Below are positions 12,678 to 24,907 of a stretch of DNA of 64,000 nt, one piece after another. Below the pieces are notes generated by a model. That model saw only the letters and a list, made by a program, of their open reading frames with translations. It had not been told where the DNA came from and searched no databases. Both the position numbers and the translations under genes were made by a program. The stretch comes from Gnetum montanum (lineage: Eukaryota; Streptophyta; Gnetopsida; Gnetales; Gnetaceae): NCBI GenBank assembly GCA_015680685.1, contig MNCI01022355.1, forward strand, positions 848,489 to 912,488, read 5' to 3'. Every line of letters begins with the position of its first letter. The stretch's first letter is position 1.

Positions 12678-12696
12678 TTAGCATCATTGCTGAGGG
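12678..12696 (+). promoter_or_regulatory. Primer-binding site of element C
   Basis: TTAGCATCATTGCTGAGG directly follows the LTR end ACTCATCA. It aligns with the tRNA-Asp-type primer site, with decay at the CpG positions. The segment from here to 13087 is untranslated leader. Confidence 0.65.
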
Positions 12697-13087
12697 CCTT
12701 TTAGTTATTTTGTGCACTATCTAGGATTTAGTGAAAATTATTCAAATCATTAAAATAAACCTTAGAGTCATATGACATTTTAAGACTCAACAATTTTAAG
12801 AAGCACACTGCATTTTTATTTTCTAACATAAAATGTCTTCTTCTCACAGGAGCAATTCTCTATCCAAGTCTAACAAAGTACATCCATCAGTGCCTCAACA
12901 ATACTGAGTCGTATATGCTCATCCTGATGAGTATGTACCAAATTTCACCTTCATCCTACACTAGGATGAATAGGTACAATGGTGTGACATGGAGGGAAAC
13001 ATTGTGTTGCTGCCCAATCGATCCATTCCTACAATGCTTCAACAAATGCTTATATAATGGGATCTCCAAGGACTTCATGCTAAGTAC

Positions 13088-15385
13088 ATGATGCAGGATA
13101 GTGATGCCAAGGATTTTCATCCCACTAAGGCACAACATCTTAGGAATCACCAATTAGAAGAACACAATGAATCTACCAAGGAAAAAGGATTTAATGATTC
13201 CCCACTCCTATTATACCAAAAAGATGGTGGAGCACCCTTCTCTTGGGATTTTTTGTTCAGTGAAATTTCTCTCTTTGACTTTAGTGAAGGAGGTCAAAAC
13301 CAAAACTTGTAGTCCATGATTCACAATCTTGGTTTTAGTAAGAATGGATCCAATGACAAAGAAGGATCCAAAGAGACAAGTAAATGTAGGGATGCAGACA
13401 AGAAACAAGATTATGATCATGGTTATGATCACTAAAGAGGTGGTAGCAGGCATCGTGATGGTGCTAGTATTCCTTCCTCTTCACCTTTTTCATCATCCTC
13501 TTCTTCTTCTGGCTTTGATTGCAACTATAGGAAGTGCAACTGTGATGAAGGTGATCAATTGGATCAAAAATAATCAAAGGGACTATCGAGCAAGCCAAGA
13601 CTAGGGGCACTAACATTTAAGGGAGTCACAACATCATGAACAAAAAAGTAGTAGAGGGCATTGTGGGCACCAAAATCAAGGCCTTGATGAGCCTTTGCTT
13701 ACTATCTAGATTATGCTAAACATTGTAAATGTACTACGAATTTCAATAAGGCACATGAAGATAGTTGGATCAAAAGCTTAGACATGAACAATCCCTTGAT
13801 TCAAATAGGAATATAACTTAGATTCACATAATCATCTTCAAGATTTTCAAGATGCATGTGCCTTACAAAATATAGAGAATGAATGGCAAAAACTTAAGTT
13901 GTTCCTATGAACACTCATTAAAGAAGCAGCAAACTGATACTAGTCCTTAGAACTAGAATCTATTAGACGATGGAGTACAATGCTTGAATTGTTTAATGAT
14001 AAATATCAAATATACTCCAAAGTGTCCAAATTGAGAACGTAGATCCAAGGATGAAAATAAGGAACACATGAACCCTTGGATGCTACCATCAGCCAATACT
14101 ATTCCTTAATGCATAGATGTCTTGACCATGGTTATTCTCAATTCAAACAACTTCACTACATTGTAGATGGACTTCAATCTAAAACCCTTGGCATCTATTC
14201 CTAAAGATGACTATCAAAATTAAGCACCCATCAAATCCAATGATTGATTAAGTAGGTTGCTAAAGAAGAAGGTGAATTGAGGAAATGAGAAAGTGTAGAA
14301 GAGTATAATTATGATCTTTCCATTTATAACAGGAAGGTTTAATTTTGTGATAGTGAGAATGAATTAGTAATTAATGAGGTGGCAAATAGAAAAGCCTTAT
14401 TGCTTCAAAAAATTTCAAACCCAAATTATGAACAAAGTTAATTAGTTATGGGACTCCATGAATAGTAGATTTCAAGCTATCCTAAAAATTGCTGAAGAGT
14501 CCAAAGAAGAAGGTAGTAATCATGAGAACATGAGGCATAAAGAAATTGAATGTGCTTATCAAAGAGGTAAGGGAAATATTACTACAATAGAAGAAGTTGC
14601 AGGAAGTGAATTAGATGATGATGGTGGGTGTGACATCCACTAGTATAAAAATCCTAAGGGATGTTGTCTCATAGTGTCACACTTCAAGAGTCTATGATGT
14701 AAGCTTTAAATCCATGACTCACACAAAAGAAAACATCTAAAAGATTGCCTTATCCTCAAGGTAATACTAGGCAATTCTAGTAGCAACAAACAATATTATC
14801 CAAATGAAACTCCACTGCAACCATATGAGCAATATCAATAGTGGTAGCAACCATAGTCATGGATGTTGGCACCACCAAGGTAGTAATACCCTTATAGACA
14901 ACCTGATCCATATGGTTACTATGTTCAGCAACCCTTGTTTCCACATGACCCTTCCAATCACATTTTCACTTTCCAACCTCACTACTACCCTCTTGATACA
15001 TATCCAATGCATTCTCCACATGCAAAGAGGAATACCACCTTTTACCCTTATCTTCCTCCTTTTCCTACACATCTTCCTCCTCCCTCAACAAAACTATCAT
15101 CTACTCCATCTATGTAGGGTGAACTCCTAGCTCAACTGCAACAATGAAACACTACTAAGGCTACTAATCTAAAATTGGTTAATCAACTAAGTGGGTTAGA
15201 TACTCAATTAAAAAAAAGACCTTTCCTCTTACCATGTATTCTACCTAAACCCTCAAATACACTTATGGTTGGCAACCTTATTCCTTTGTCTTCCTCTGTA
15301 TCAAATTCCTTTGAGTCCCCTTCAAACAAAACATCAACCAGGATCCACATTGTGATGCTTACTCATGCTATTTCTGATTAGATCC
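13088..15385 (+). pseudogene. Athila-like gag of element C
   Basis: Decayed gag in the same order as element B. N-terminal domain from ATG 13088 with DAKDFHPTKAQHLRNHQLEE and NDSPLLLYQKDGG; basic/Ser-rich hinge (about 13400-13520); capsid core (about 13780-14300) with STMLELFNDKYQIYSKVSKL and PLDATISQYYSLMHRCLDHG; a Cys/His patch CDIHxYKNPKGCCLIVSHF (about 14632-14690); and a Pro/Tyr/His-rich tail (about 14800-15120). Stops and small frame changes occur throughout. It runs straight into the protease. The start was chosen because homology to element B begins there. Confidence 0.75.
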
Positions 15386-16400
15386 ATGTTGGAAACCTTT
15401 CTAATAAGTTAGTAGATCTTGGAAGTCCTTTGATTTATTTGTATATTGTTAGGAACAAACCATGAAAAGCTTTTCTTGACTCAAATTCTAGTGTCAATAT
15501 AATTTCTCATGACATGTATACTACCTAGAACCTACCTCCTTTAAAGAAGGGAAATATTATATTAGAATTAGCAAACTAGTCCATCACTATTTCATTCAGA
15601 CTAGTAAAAGACATCATGACCACTATCTACAAGTGGTCTTATCCTATTGAATTCCTAATTATCAAAGTGGAGAACTAGAAGGGGGACTTCCCAATCATCT
15701 TGGTAAGGGCATGGCTAATCACCGTTGATGCTAGGATTGGCATTAGAGATCTTTTCCTAGAAATATTCAAAGAAAATACATTCTAAAAGATCAAGAAGAA
15801 GCGAGTCCTATGCATCATGTACAGTGATACAAGGTGCAAGTTTGTGTAGAAACTCTAGGTAGTGAAATGAGCATCTATCTCTACATGCAAGCAATGTGCA
15901 TCAGAAGTAAAAATTCAAAGGTTTCTATATGCAACAGTGAAAAAATGGGAGTGCATCCAATGGCTAACCATTGATTCTAAGAGCAACCTACTTTGCATGG
16001 AACCAACTGAGAGCCTAACATACACATATGTTGTAGGCATGGATGAACTAGAGCAAGTTCATCACCAACTCTTTGATGATGCAAATGATGATACCTATTG
16101 GGAAGAGTTGAAAATTCCTAAAAATTTTAAGCAAGAGCCCCTTGAGATAATATGAAATATGTGTTCTTAGAAAATGAAAAGCCAATCATAATCAATGCAA
16201 ATCTTACTCTAGAATAGAAAATAATGTTGTTGAATGTGATTAAAAAATGGTCAATAGCTTTTTCTTGTTTATATCCTAAACTCATAGGGATTGATCTTAG
16301 GATATGCTAGCATCTCATTTACACTAATTTAGCCATGAAGCCAAAGAGATAGCCATAGAGGTGATTGAACTCCAAATTGAAGTAGATAGTTAAAAAGTTC
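15386..16400 (+). pseudogene. Protease and first part of RT, element C
   Basis: Aspartic protease with FLDSNSSVNIISHDMYT (about 15475-15525); the usual D-S-G reads D-S-N, so the active-site glycine is changed. The linker NLLCMEPTESLTYTYVVGMD (about 15980-16040) and DDANDDTYWEELKIPKNF (about 16076-16130) matches element B. The reading reaches the start of RT (LIGIDLRIC, NLAMKPKR, LNSKLK; about 16270-16385). There RT homology ends abruptly and sequence matching the coiled-coil ORF2 begins. This junction is direct evidence of pol replacement. Confidence 0.75.
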
Positions 16401-17658
16401 ACGCATTATGTGCTTGGATAACTCAACATAGATAAGAAGCTAAATGAATGCTTGGCCACTGAAGTTGCTGAATTAGAAGCCTAGATTACTGACCCTACAT
16501 TTCTCAACGTAGCATTAACAAGAGATGAAGCTCTTAAATAGATTCATACTAGACTAAAAGGGGTTGAGGATGTGATGGAGATGGCAGTGTTTTACCAATC
16601 CTTGGTAGAGGCTAGCCAGCATAAAATTTAGAAGGCCTTGAATCTGATCCACTAGGAGAATGTACAAGTGGCCATAAAGAACCATCACCTATAAAATGTT
16701 GATGAGCATAAACAAACATTGACCAATTTTTATCCATCATTAGCAAGAGAAAATAGCTAGAGAAAATATAGAGCTAAGAAGATTGGTAGCTTAAAACATA
16801 AACCTCTCCATGGAGGAGGTCCATGTGCTTCACCAAAAGACTACAATAGAAGTAACTACCTAGAAATCAGAGGCTCTCAAATTTGAAAGAGTCAAGGATC
16901 ACTAGAGATATTAGGTAAGCCTATAGAAATAAGTAAATGAGAAACATATTTAGATGAGAAAGAAAAAAGAAAACAAGACCCTCCGAAAACTCCAACATGA
17001 ATGTAAATTATGGCAGCCCATCATTGATGAGATGCACTTATACAATAAAGTAGAACTTTTCCTAAAGGAGTTGCAGATAGAGAAAATGATGGAATACATG
17101 AAGCTTACTAATCTCTGATACATAAACCTAGCTATGTTTACTATTGGATGACCATAGTTAGAGTTGGAAAAGTAAGTGGCTAGCTTGTACTTATTGTACG
17201 AGGCTAAGTTCAAGCATCAAAAGGACATTAAGAAAAAGTTTATAATAGAAAATGCTAAACTCAATGTTCTCAAGGGAAAATACACTAATCAAAGATATAC
17301 AATCAAGAACTTGGCCAAAAGGAAGAATGACTACTAGGAGCTATAAAAAGTAATAAAGGTGTTCAAGGTAAAGTGCAAACAATTCGCTACCTGGTTTGTC
17401 AATGCTAAGGAGTTGTTCCTTGTAATGCCTTGTTCATGGGATATCCCCATTCCAATCCACATTGGTGATGTTACATGGACTTTGAATGATCCCTAGAGCA
17501 AGGAGGAGAACATGAAGGCATTACTAGATGCCTTTCACCTTCCACCAGAGGTTGTAACCCTAGCAGAATAGCCACAACTACCTTAGCCACCGCAAATGCC
17601 CAAAGTTGGCAAAGATCCTTTAGAACCTCAAGAACCTCCACTACCTAGGATTGTTTGA
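16401..17658 (+). pseudogene. ORF2 coiled-coil and C-terminal domain, element C
   Basis: Matches the middle and end of ORF2 in E1, E2 and E3. It contains a long heptad-rich stretch with many Glu, Lys and Leu (about 16560-17350), then the conserved tail FATWFVNAKELFLVMPCSWD (from about 17388), TWTLNDP and a Pro-rich end stopping at 17658. The N-terminal domain of ORF2 is absent. No enzymatic motif is visible. It occupies the place where RT, RNase H and integrase should be. Function unknown; a structural or nucleic-acid-binding role is only a guess. Confidence 0.65.
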
Positions 17659-17870
17659 TCTTCTTAATTGCTTTTCTACCATCAAAGGATGTGCTCTCAA
17701 ATTTTCAATCATCATTTCATGATGTTCAATTTTGTGTCATGAACACCATAATTTTTGTAATGTGTTAATTTGTACACTTAGGAACTTAGTTTTGTTATGT
17801 CAAGAGTTAGTCAATAATCCCATACCTTCCCAATTTTATAAAGGAACTTGAGGATTAGTTTTCATTTAGT

Positions 17871-17880
17871 TGTGTGGGTA
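17871..17880 (+). promoter_or_regulatory. Polypurine tract, element C
   Basis: TGTGTGGGTA immediately precedes the LTR start TGATGAAG at 17881. The same layout (GTGGGGGTA or similar, then TGATGA) is seen at 42621-42629 and 44318-44327. The 17660-17870 stretch is the conserved 3' untranslated region, including TCAATAATCCCATACC. Confidence 0.65.
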
Positions 17881-18638
17881 TGATGAAGTGTCAAAGTCTT
17901 GCATTGATAGGCCCTCATTGATGTGGCCTCATCAATGGACCTCAATCAATTCAGCCCCATCTATGTGGTGTTGCCCCATCAATGAGGCATTTACGATGTC
18001 GAAGGGACCCTAGAGACACAACTCCATAATAAAATTTATAAATATGCACTCACAAACCTTGTAGCACTTACAATAGATTAATGATTTATTTATGCATTTA
18101 CTATTCTTATTAATTATGCAATTAATTAAGCTAAATAGACTTTGATTGATTAGTTAATTAGTTAAGCTAAATAAATTAAACACATAAGTATGATTGCTTT
18201 GAACATAAACACATATTGACTTCATAATCCTAGCAATGTTATTGCTTCGTTCACCTAGTAGCATAGTGCTTAGTAATCCTAGTAGTGGATATGTGGGTTT
18301 AGGATGTGTACAGAAAGTGGGACTAAATATTTATGTTAGGATCAATTAGATATTAGTTCATTAGTTAAATTATATTAGTTATTAAATTACTTCAATTCTC
18401 TATTTTTAAGCACCAATAACATAAAATATAAAATAATAAAAATCATATGCCCCAATTACACTTAATGATACCTTTGTACATCACAAGTGTAATTGGGAAG
18501 ACAATGAATGATTGTTAGGGTAAAGCTCACTTCTTAGAAGCTAGTGTATTGAAAGACATAGAGTCCATGGAATTCGATTGAATCATGCATGAATGCTTAG
18601 TGATTCATATGGTTGAGCATAGGGGTACTTGCCGCTCA
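17881..18638 (+). repeat. 3' LTR, different U3 subtype
   Basis: Starts TGATGAAGTGTC and has a TATA box (TATAAATA, 18037-18044). R-U5 matches the family and ends GGGGTACTTGCCGCTCA, two or three bases short of the usual CTCATCA before copia sequence begins. Its U3 differs from the upstream LTR at 11819: instead of GATATC-type units it has CATTGATG/CATCAATG units (about 17910-17990). The two LTRs therefore do not look like products of one insertion. Confidence 0.75.
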
Positions 18639-18639
18639 A

Positions 18640-21600
18640 TTTGTACATTTTTTGAAACAAAAATATGAAACTATGACCTTTGGAGATGACATAGAAGCTC
18701 AAATCAAAAGTATTGGTACTATTAGAGGTAAGGATCAACCTATTATTAAACAAGTGTTTTTTTGTTGAAGGTCTTAAACACAATCTTTATAGTGTTAGTC
18801 AACTTTGTAATTCAAATTTTGAAGTTACCTTCCATTTTTGGAGATAACCCTAACCTTGAATCCAAGTGCTTAATTAACAATACACATGATGTTTTCATAT
18901 GGCATAGGAAACTAGGTCACATCAACAAAGAAATATTTCAAATGCTTATCTCAAAAGATATGATTCAAGGGTTGTCCAAACTTAGGGATTTCTTCTTGAA
19001 TACTTGTGAAGCATGTTAAAAAGGAAAGCAAACAAGGATAAGATTTGGTAAGAAAAATTGCATCTCTGCCTCTTATTCTTTAGAGTTACTTCACATGGAC
19101 TAGGCTGGTCCCTCTCAAACTCTTAGTTTGGAAAAGAAAATGTACTTTTTAACTATGGTTAATTAGTTCTCTCGATACAATTGGGTTGTTTTCCTATATC
19201 ACAAGGATAAATTTTTTGATCATTTTATGATAAAATGTGATTAGATATAGAATGAAAAGGTATATAGTATCCAATTCATCAAAAGTGATATTAGGGGAGA
19301 GTTCAAAAATGCTAAATTTGAATAATATTGTTAGATGAATGACATTGTACATCAATTGTCCACCCACATGACTCCTCAATAGAATGGTATTGTAGGAAGG
19401 AAAATGATATTTTGAATGAAATGGAGAGAACAATATTGAATGACAAAAACATTCATTATCACTTTTGGGCTAAAGTAATGAACATTACTTGTTATGTCTC
19501 TAATAGAGTTTTGGTAAGAAGATTTACTACTAAAACTCCTTATGAATTATGAACTAGTAGAAAGAAATCTATTGGTTACTTTCATGTTTTTGGTTCAAAA
19601 TGTTGTATTCTAAATGAAAAAGATGATTTGAGAAATTTTGATGCCAAAAATAATGAAGAAAGTTTTCTAGAATATTCAATTGTTAGTAGGACTTACAGGG
19701 TGTGCAAAAAAAGAACCAACATTATGGAGGAAAATATAAATGTTAAAATAGATGATAGTGATGGTTCAACTCTACAATGTAATGATGAAGAATTTTCTGT
19801 CCAAAAGATATCTATCACTTCCCACATACAAACTAATAAATATTTGAAGTGAGCATAAGGATACTTCTCCAATTCATCCCAAAATGCCTAGACTCTATAG
19901 ATCATACTCTCTTAATGATGTTATTGAACAAGTGAAAGATGGAATCTAAACTAGGAGCCAAACAAAAGAAATATGTGCTTATGTTTCCTATCTTTCACAA
20001 CTTGAGCCTAAAAAATTTAGAGGCAAAAATAAAGGATGAATTTCAACCATGCAAGAAGAGCTAAATCAGTTCATTGGAAACGATGTGTGGGAATTTACTC
20101 CTAAACCTAATCATAAGCATATTATTGGAATAAGATGAGTGTTTAGGAATAAGACAGATGAAAATGGTAGCATCATCAAGAACAAAGTGAGATTGGTTGC
20201 TATACAATCAACATGGGGAATTTATTTTAATAAAACCTTTGCTCTTGTGGCCAGACTTGAGTTAATCAGACTTCTTTTAGTCTATGCAAGTATCAAAGAT
20301 ATCAAGTTGTATCAAATGGATGTAAAGAGTTCCTTTTTGAATAGGACTATTCAAGAGGAAGTTTGTGTTGAGAAACCTAAAGGATTTGTAGATCCTATTC
20401 ATATAAACTATGTTTTCAAATTAAAAAAGGATCTCTATGGACTCAAACAACCCCTTGGAACTTGGTATGATACACTCTCACAACATTTGATGTCAAATAG
20501 TTTTGATAGAGGTAGGGATGATGCTAATTTATTTCTTAAAAAAGAAGGTAAAGATTTACTCATTGTGCAAATTAATGTTGATGATATTATATTTGGAGCT
20601 ACTAATGAGATTTTATGTAAGACGTTTTTAGATCTTATACAAATGGAATTTGAAATGAGCATGATGGGAAAACTCAACAACTTCTTTGGATTTCAAATTA
20701 AACAAACTAAAGTTGGGACCTTATTTTGTTAAACTAAATACATCAAAAAGATATATTAGATAGATTCAACTTGGCAAATTTAAAGGAAAAAATAACACTT
20801 ATGTCTACAAACTTCAAGATCACGAAAATGAACAAGGAAAATAAGCTGATCTCAAGCTCTATAGAGGTATGATTGGCAGCTTACTATATTTAATTTCCAA
20901 TAGGCTTGATATAGTCTTAAGTATTGGAATATGTGCCAAGTATCAAGCTAATTCCCAAGAATCACATTTAAAAGCTATTAAAATAATTTCATTATTTAAA
21001 ATGTACTATTGACTAAGAACTTTAGTACTTAAGGGACTCCACACTTTATCTTAACGAGTATTGTGATGCACATTGGGCAGGTTGTGGATAATAGAAGCAC
21101 AAGTGGAAATTTCTTCTTTCTAGTAATAAGTCTTATTTCATGGGAAACAAAGAAGAAAATCTCTACAACACTTTCTATAGCTGAAGTAGAATATATTTTA
21201 GTTGGCAGTTGTTGTGCAACAATTCTATAGATGAAGGAAAATCTCAAAGATCTAAAGATCAAATTAGTTCACATGCCTATATTCTATGACAATAGGAGTA
21301 CTATTATTATGACAAAGAATCCTATTTAAAATTCTTATACTAAGAATATTAAAATTAACATCATTTCATACAAGAACACACTTAACTTGGACATATAAAG
21401 TTAGAATACATTGGGGTAGATGATCAACTTGTTGATGCTTCCATCAAGCCTCTTGATGAATGAAAACTTATTACTTTGTGTAAAGACATGGGAATAGAAC
21501 CTTGTTCTATTAAACTTATCTTTTTAGAATTCTATCAAAATAAATGTTTGTATGTGTAAATAGAAAAGCTCATGTTTAGAGAGAGTTTCCCAAGGAAACT

Positions 21601-21720
21601 TCTTTTTGATGATGCCCATAAAAGGGAAGTATGATTTTTTGTATTGTGCTTTCACTTGCTAAATTATTATGTTATGCTAATCCATTTTCCAAGTCTTGGA
21701 GATCACCAAAAATAGGGAGA
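18640..21720 (+). pseudogene. Ty1/copia pol remnant (SIRE-like)
   Basis: A 5'-truncated copia element. Visible in order: end of the protease/linker region with VEGLKHNLYSVSQLC (about 18765-18810); GAG-pre-integrase with WHRKLGHINKEIFQML (about 18900-18950); integrase fragments (about 19070-19560); RT open from 20139 to 20732 with QMDVKSSFLNRTIQEEV, KKDLYGLKQPLGTWYDTLS, NVDDIIFGATNE (catalytic VDD; the usual Y is N) and FEMSMMGKLNNFFGFQIKQ; and RNase H with DAHWAGC and STSGNFFFL (about 21065-21120). The EFEMSMMGxL signature suggests the SIRE lineage. Stops and shifts break it elsewhere. It follows the element C LTR directly at 18639. Confidence 0.85.
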
Positions 21721-22690
21721 TTGTTGACCTTTCGGTATATCAAAAATATTAGAAAATGGAAAAAAGTGGAATGTGCTTGTGGAATATTGCAAGACTAAAG
21801 ATAAGAGCCTAACAATAGTATAATGAGATCAAGACCAAAGAATGGTGAAGACCAATATCAAGTTAAGTCCCAGATGAGAGTTGAGTTGTCAATTTGTTTA
21901 CCAAAGTCTCAACAAACAACACAAGAATGAAAGATGTCTACAATCCAAAGAAAAAGGTATTCTGGTATCTACTAAGACATCCCAAAAGATCAGAAAGCAT
22001 CCTAATGATAGAGCTTACATTTTAGGCTAGATGTCCCAAAAGATTAGTAGATGTCCTAATGGAAAACGTTAGGTTTTAGGCCAAACATCCCACAAAAATG
22101 GCAGACATCCAACTTACTCTTGAGACATCCTAGTAGGGATGTTCCATGTAAGACTTCCTAATTTCTAGTAGGATGTCCCACTTGCAATCACAAAAACTCA
22201 GTGAGATGTCCCAAGCTCAAATGAGATGTCCCAACTAGCCATTTTGTAGCCATTGTACAAATTCCAATGATTATTTGGTAAGGACATAGGCTATAAAAGA
22301 AATAATATCTTTATGAAAATGATATACATTATTCACATGATTTGATAATCATTGTATACATTCTTTGCATCATTTTTGTACTCATTTCTACATCATTTAT
22401 GAATTGTTTTGTGCTATTGTAAGAATGTAAAAGCAAGGAATTTATGAAGTGTAGTTACATTATCTCTTTAATTATATTTCTCCCTTTGTATGTATCTTAA
22501 ACTTTGTAAAGGCTATAGTGTCCTTAAAATCACATTTTTGAAGAAACAAAGCTCAAAGGTGTATAAGGATTCTTCCCTCAAGTATAAAAGTTACCCAAGT
22601 TGGGAAACCACATACATCTATATGTAGTTTTGTATTTGAATTGGTAAAACTTATTCAAACCCCTTTCAAAGTTCTTGGTCCTTAGCCAAG
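21708..22690 (+). repeat. Copia polypurine tract and partial 3' LTR
   Basis: AAAAATAGGGAGA (21708-21720) is a typical copia polypurine tract, and the LTR starts TGTTGACC at 21722. The U3 (about 21960-22240) carries about ten copies, in both orientations, of a GATGTCCCA-type motif. A TATA box TATAAAA lies at 22292-22298. The end is not defined; chromovirus RT sequence begins by about 22697. Confidence 0.7.
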
Positions 22691-22696
22691 ACTTAG

Positions 22697-24668
22697 TACT
22701 ATAATAGAAGTAAAGAGTTTCTTAGGTTTCACTAGTTACTATTGAAGGTTTTCTAAAGATTTTTCTAGAATTACATCTTCTCTAACCAAGTTTTTAAGGA
22801 AGGGTCAGTCATTTCAATGGATAGAAAAATGTGAGCAAGAAATTTTATAATTAAAGAAACAACTCACGTTAGCTCTTATTTCAATAATAGCATCCCCAAG
22901 TAAACCATTAGATGTGTATACTAATGCTACAAATGAAGGATTAGGATGCATCCTCATGTAAGAAGGATATGTCATTGCCTATGCTTCTTGACAATTAAAG
23001 AACCATGAAGTTAGATATTTTGTGCATGACATGGAGTTAGCAGCTATTATTTTTGCACTAAAGATATGAATACAATATTTGTTTAGAGAGAAACTAATCT
23101 TCTAGAAAAATCATAAGAGTTTGCAATATCTTATGACCTAGCCATACTTTAATTTTCAATGAAGAGGATGGATTGAATTACTTGTAGATTTTGATTTTGA
23201 TATTAAGTATCATCCTCAAAAAGCAAATGTCATAGCAAATGCACTTAGTAGGAAAACTAGAAGAATAAAGAAATTGGTTGTGTAATTAAGTTTAGTGGAT
23301 GATATTATTGAAAAGAAAAGGAAATTTAGTAAAAGAAGACAAGGTTGGGTTAAGATTCAAAGGCAAATTATATGTACCCAAAGTAGTAAGATAAAAACTA
23401 TTTGAAGAGGCTCATACTAGTAGATATTAGATGCATCCTAGCAGTGATAAAGTATTTCAAATCTTGAGAAGATAATATTGGTGATCTAAGATGAAGCAAG
23501 AAATAGCTGAAGTTATTTATAAATGTTTAATTTGTCAACAAGTTAAAGTAGAACATTTGAAACTAGTAGGATTACTTCATATTCATGACATACTACAATG
23601 AAAGTAGGAGGTAATTAGCATGGAGTTCATTTTAGGATTACCAAAGACAAGAAGGAAACATGATGTTATACTAATAGTAGTAGATTTTCTAACAAAATCT
23701 CTGCATTTTCTTGCCACCTTCTCCACTGCAACTACTGAGGATATTTCTTAGGTAATTATTAATGAGATTAAAAGATTACATGGGATTCTAGTTAAAATAA
23801 TATTTGATAGAGATTCTAAGTTTATCTCAAGATTTTGGTAGGTCTTTCAAGCAAATCTAGATACTAAATCAAATATAAGTTTTACATATTATCCTAAAAC
23901 AAATGACCAAACACAACAAGTAAATCAAATTTTGGAAGATATGCTCTAGGCTTGCACACTTAAATATAAGAAAGATTAGAATGAAATATTTCCTTTAGTA
24001 GAATTTACATATGACAATAGTTATCAAGCAAGTATTAAAGTTGCTCCTTATGATATACTTTATAGGAGATCATGTTGATCACCTATATGTTAGACTACCA
24101 TAGAAGTTAGAATGTAGCTAAGTGCTAACTTGATTAATCAAACCATAGAGTAGGTTTGCATAATCTAAGGGTATATTAAGGTTGCTTGAGATAGATACAC
24201 CAAGTATGCTAACCTAAGGAGGAGACTACTTGAATTACAAGTTGATGATGATGTCTTTGTAAAGGTATCTCCAATGAAAGGACTCATGAGGTTTGGATAG
24301 GAGGATAAATTGACTTTGAGATATGTAGGTCCATTTCAAATAGTCAATAAGATTGGAAAAGTAGCATATCAATTAACTTTACCATCAAGTTTAGGAGGAA
24401 TTCATAATATCTTCCATGTCTCTCTTCTAAAGAAGTATATTCTAGATGAAATCCATGTTATACAATGGGAAGAAATAGATATGCAACCAAATATTACTTA
24501 CCATAAATACCCCATCAAAATAATGGATAGAAAAGAAAGAAAACTATGAAGTAAAGTAATTCCTAAATTAAAAATTCTTTGAGAACAACATGGGAATCAA
24601 GAGGCAACTTGGAAAATTGAGTTAGATATGAGAACAAAATTTCTTCTCATTTTCTAAGAGGAAAATTC
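22697..24668 (+). pseudogene. Chromovirus RT end, RNase H, integrase remnant
   Basis: Plus-strand pol beginning in the RT thumb with VKSFLGFTSYYRRFSKDFSR (from about 22708). RNase H follows with LDVYTNATNEGLGCIL (about 22910), HEVRYFVHDMELAAIIFALK (about 23007) and HPQKANVIANALSRK (about 23210). Integrase has a zinc region ending CLICQQ (about 23526), a core with VILIVVDFLTKSLHFLATFS and FDRDSKFISRFW, and a C-terminus with YVGPFQIVNKIGKVAYQLTL, HNIFHVSLLKKY and IMDRKERKL. The last part (HGNQEATWKIELDMRTKF, about 24590-24645) is the Tekay/Del-type tail. It is interrupted by stops. Confidence 0.85.
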
Positions 24669-24907
24669 TTGGAGGGGAGGATGTCATAGAATAATAATTT
24701 ACAAGGTTTAGTTATTTAATTTAATACATATAATTAATTCTTTGATACTTTTAGATGCATTTCAATGAATTAGCTCTAATATTATTAGTTAAATCATAGG
24801 ATTACATTATTATCATTATTGTTATTATTAATAGTTTTCTACATAAGTGAATGTAATCCACTTGCTAGGATGTTTTGTTAAAGTTTTGTATCCATTATTT
24901 TACTACT
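24669..24907 (+). repeat. Chromovirus polypurine tract and truncated LTR
   Basis: TTGGAGGGGAGGA (24669-24681) is the polypurine tract, and the LTR begins TGTCATAG at 24682. It is interrupted at 24908 by the TGATGAGT start of element E1, which apparently landed in this LTR. I cannot confirm that it resumes after E1 at 32391. Confidence 0.65.

Noticed and set aside
14804-15130. Plus-strand 108-codon ORF and overlapping ORFs in other frames
   Set aside because: These are alternative frames over the Pro/Tyr/His-rich gag tail of element C; homology to element B supports one frame as gag and nothing else.
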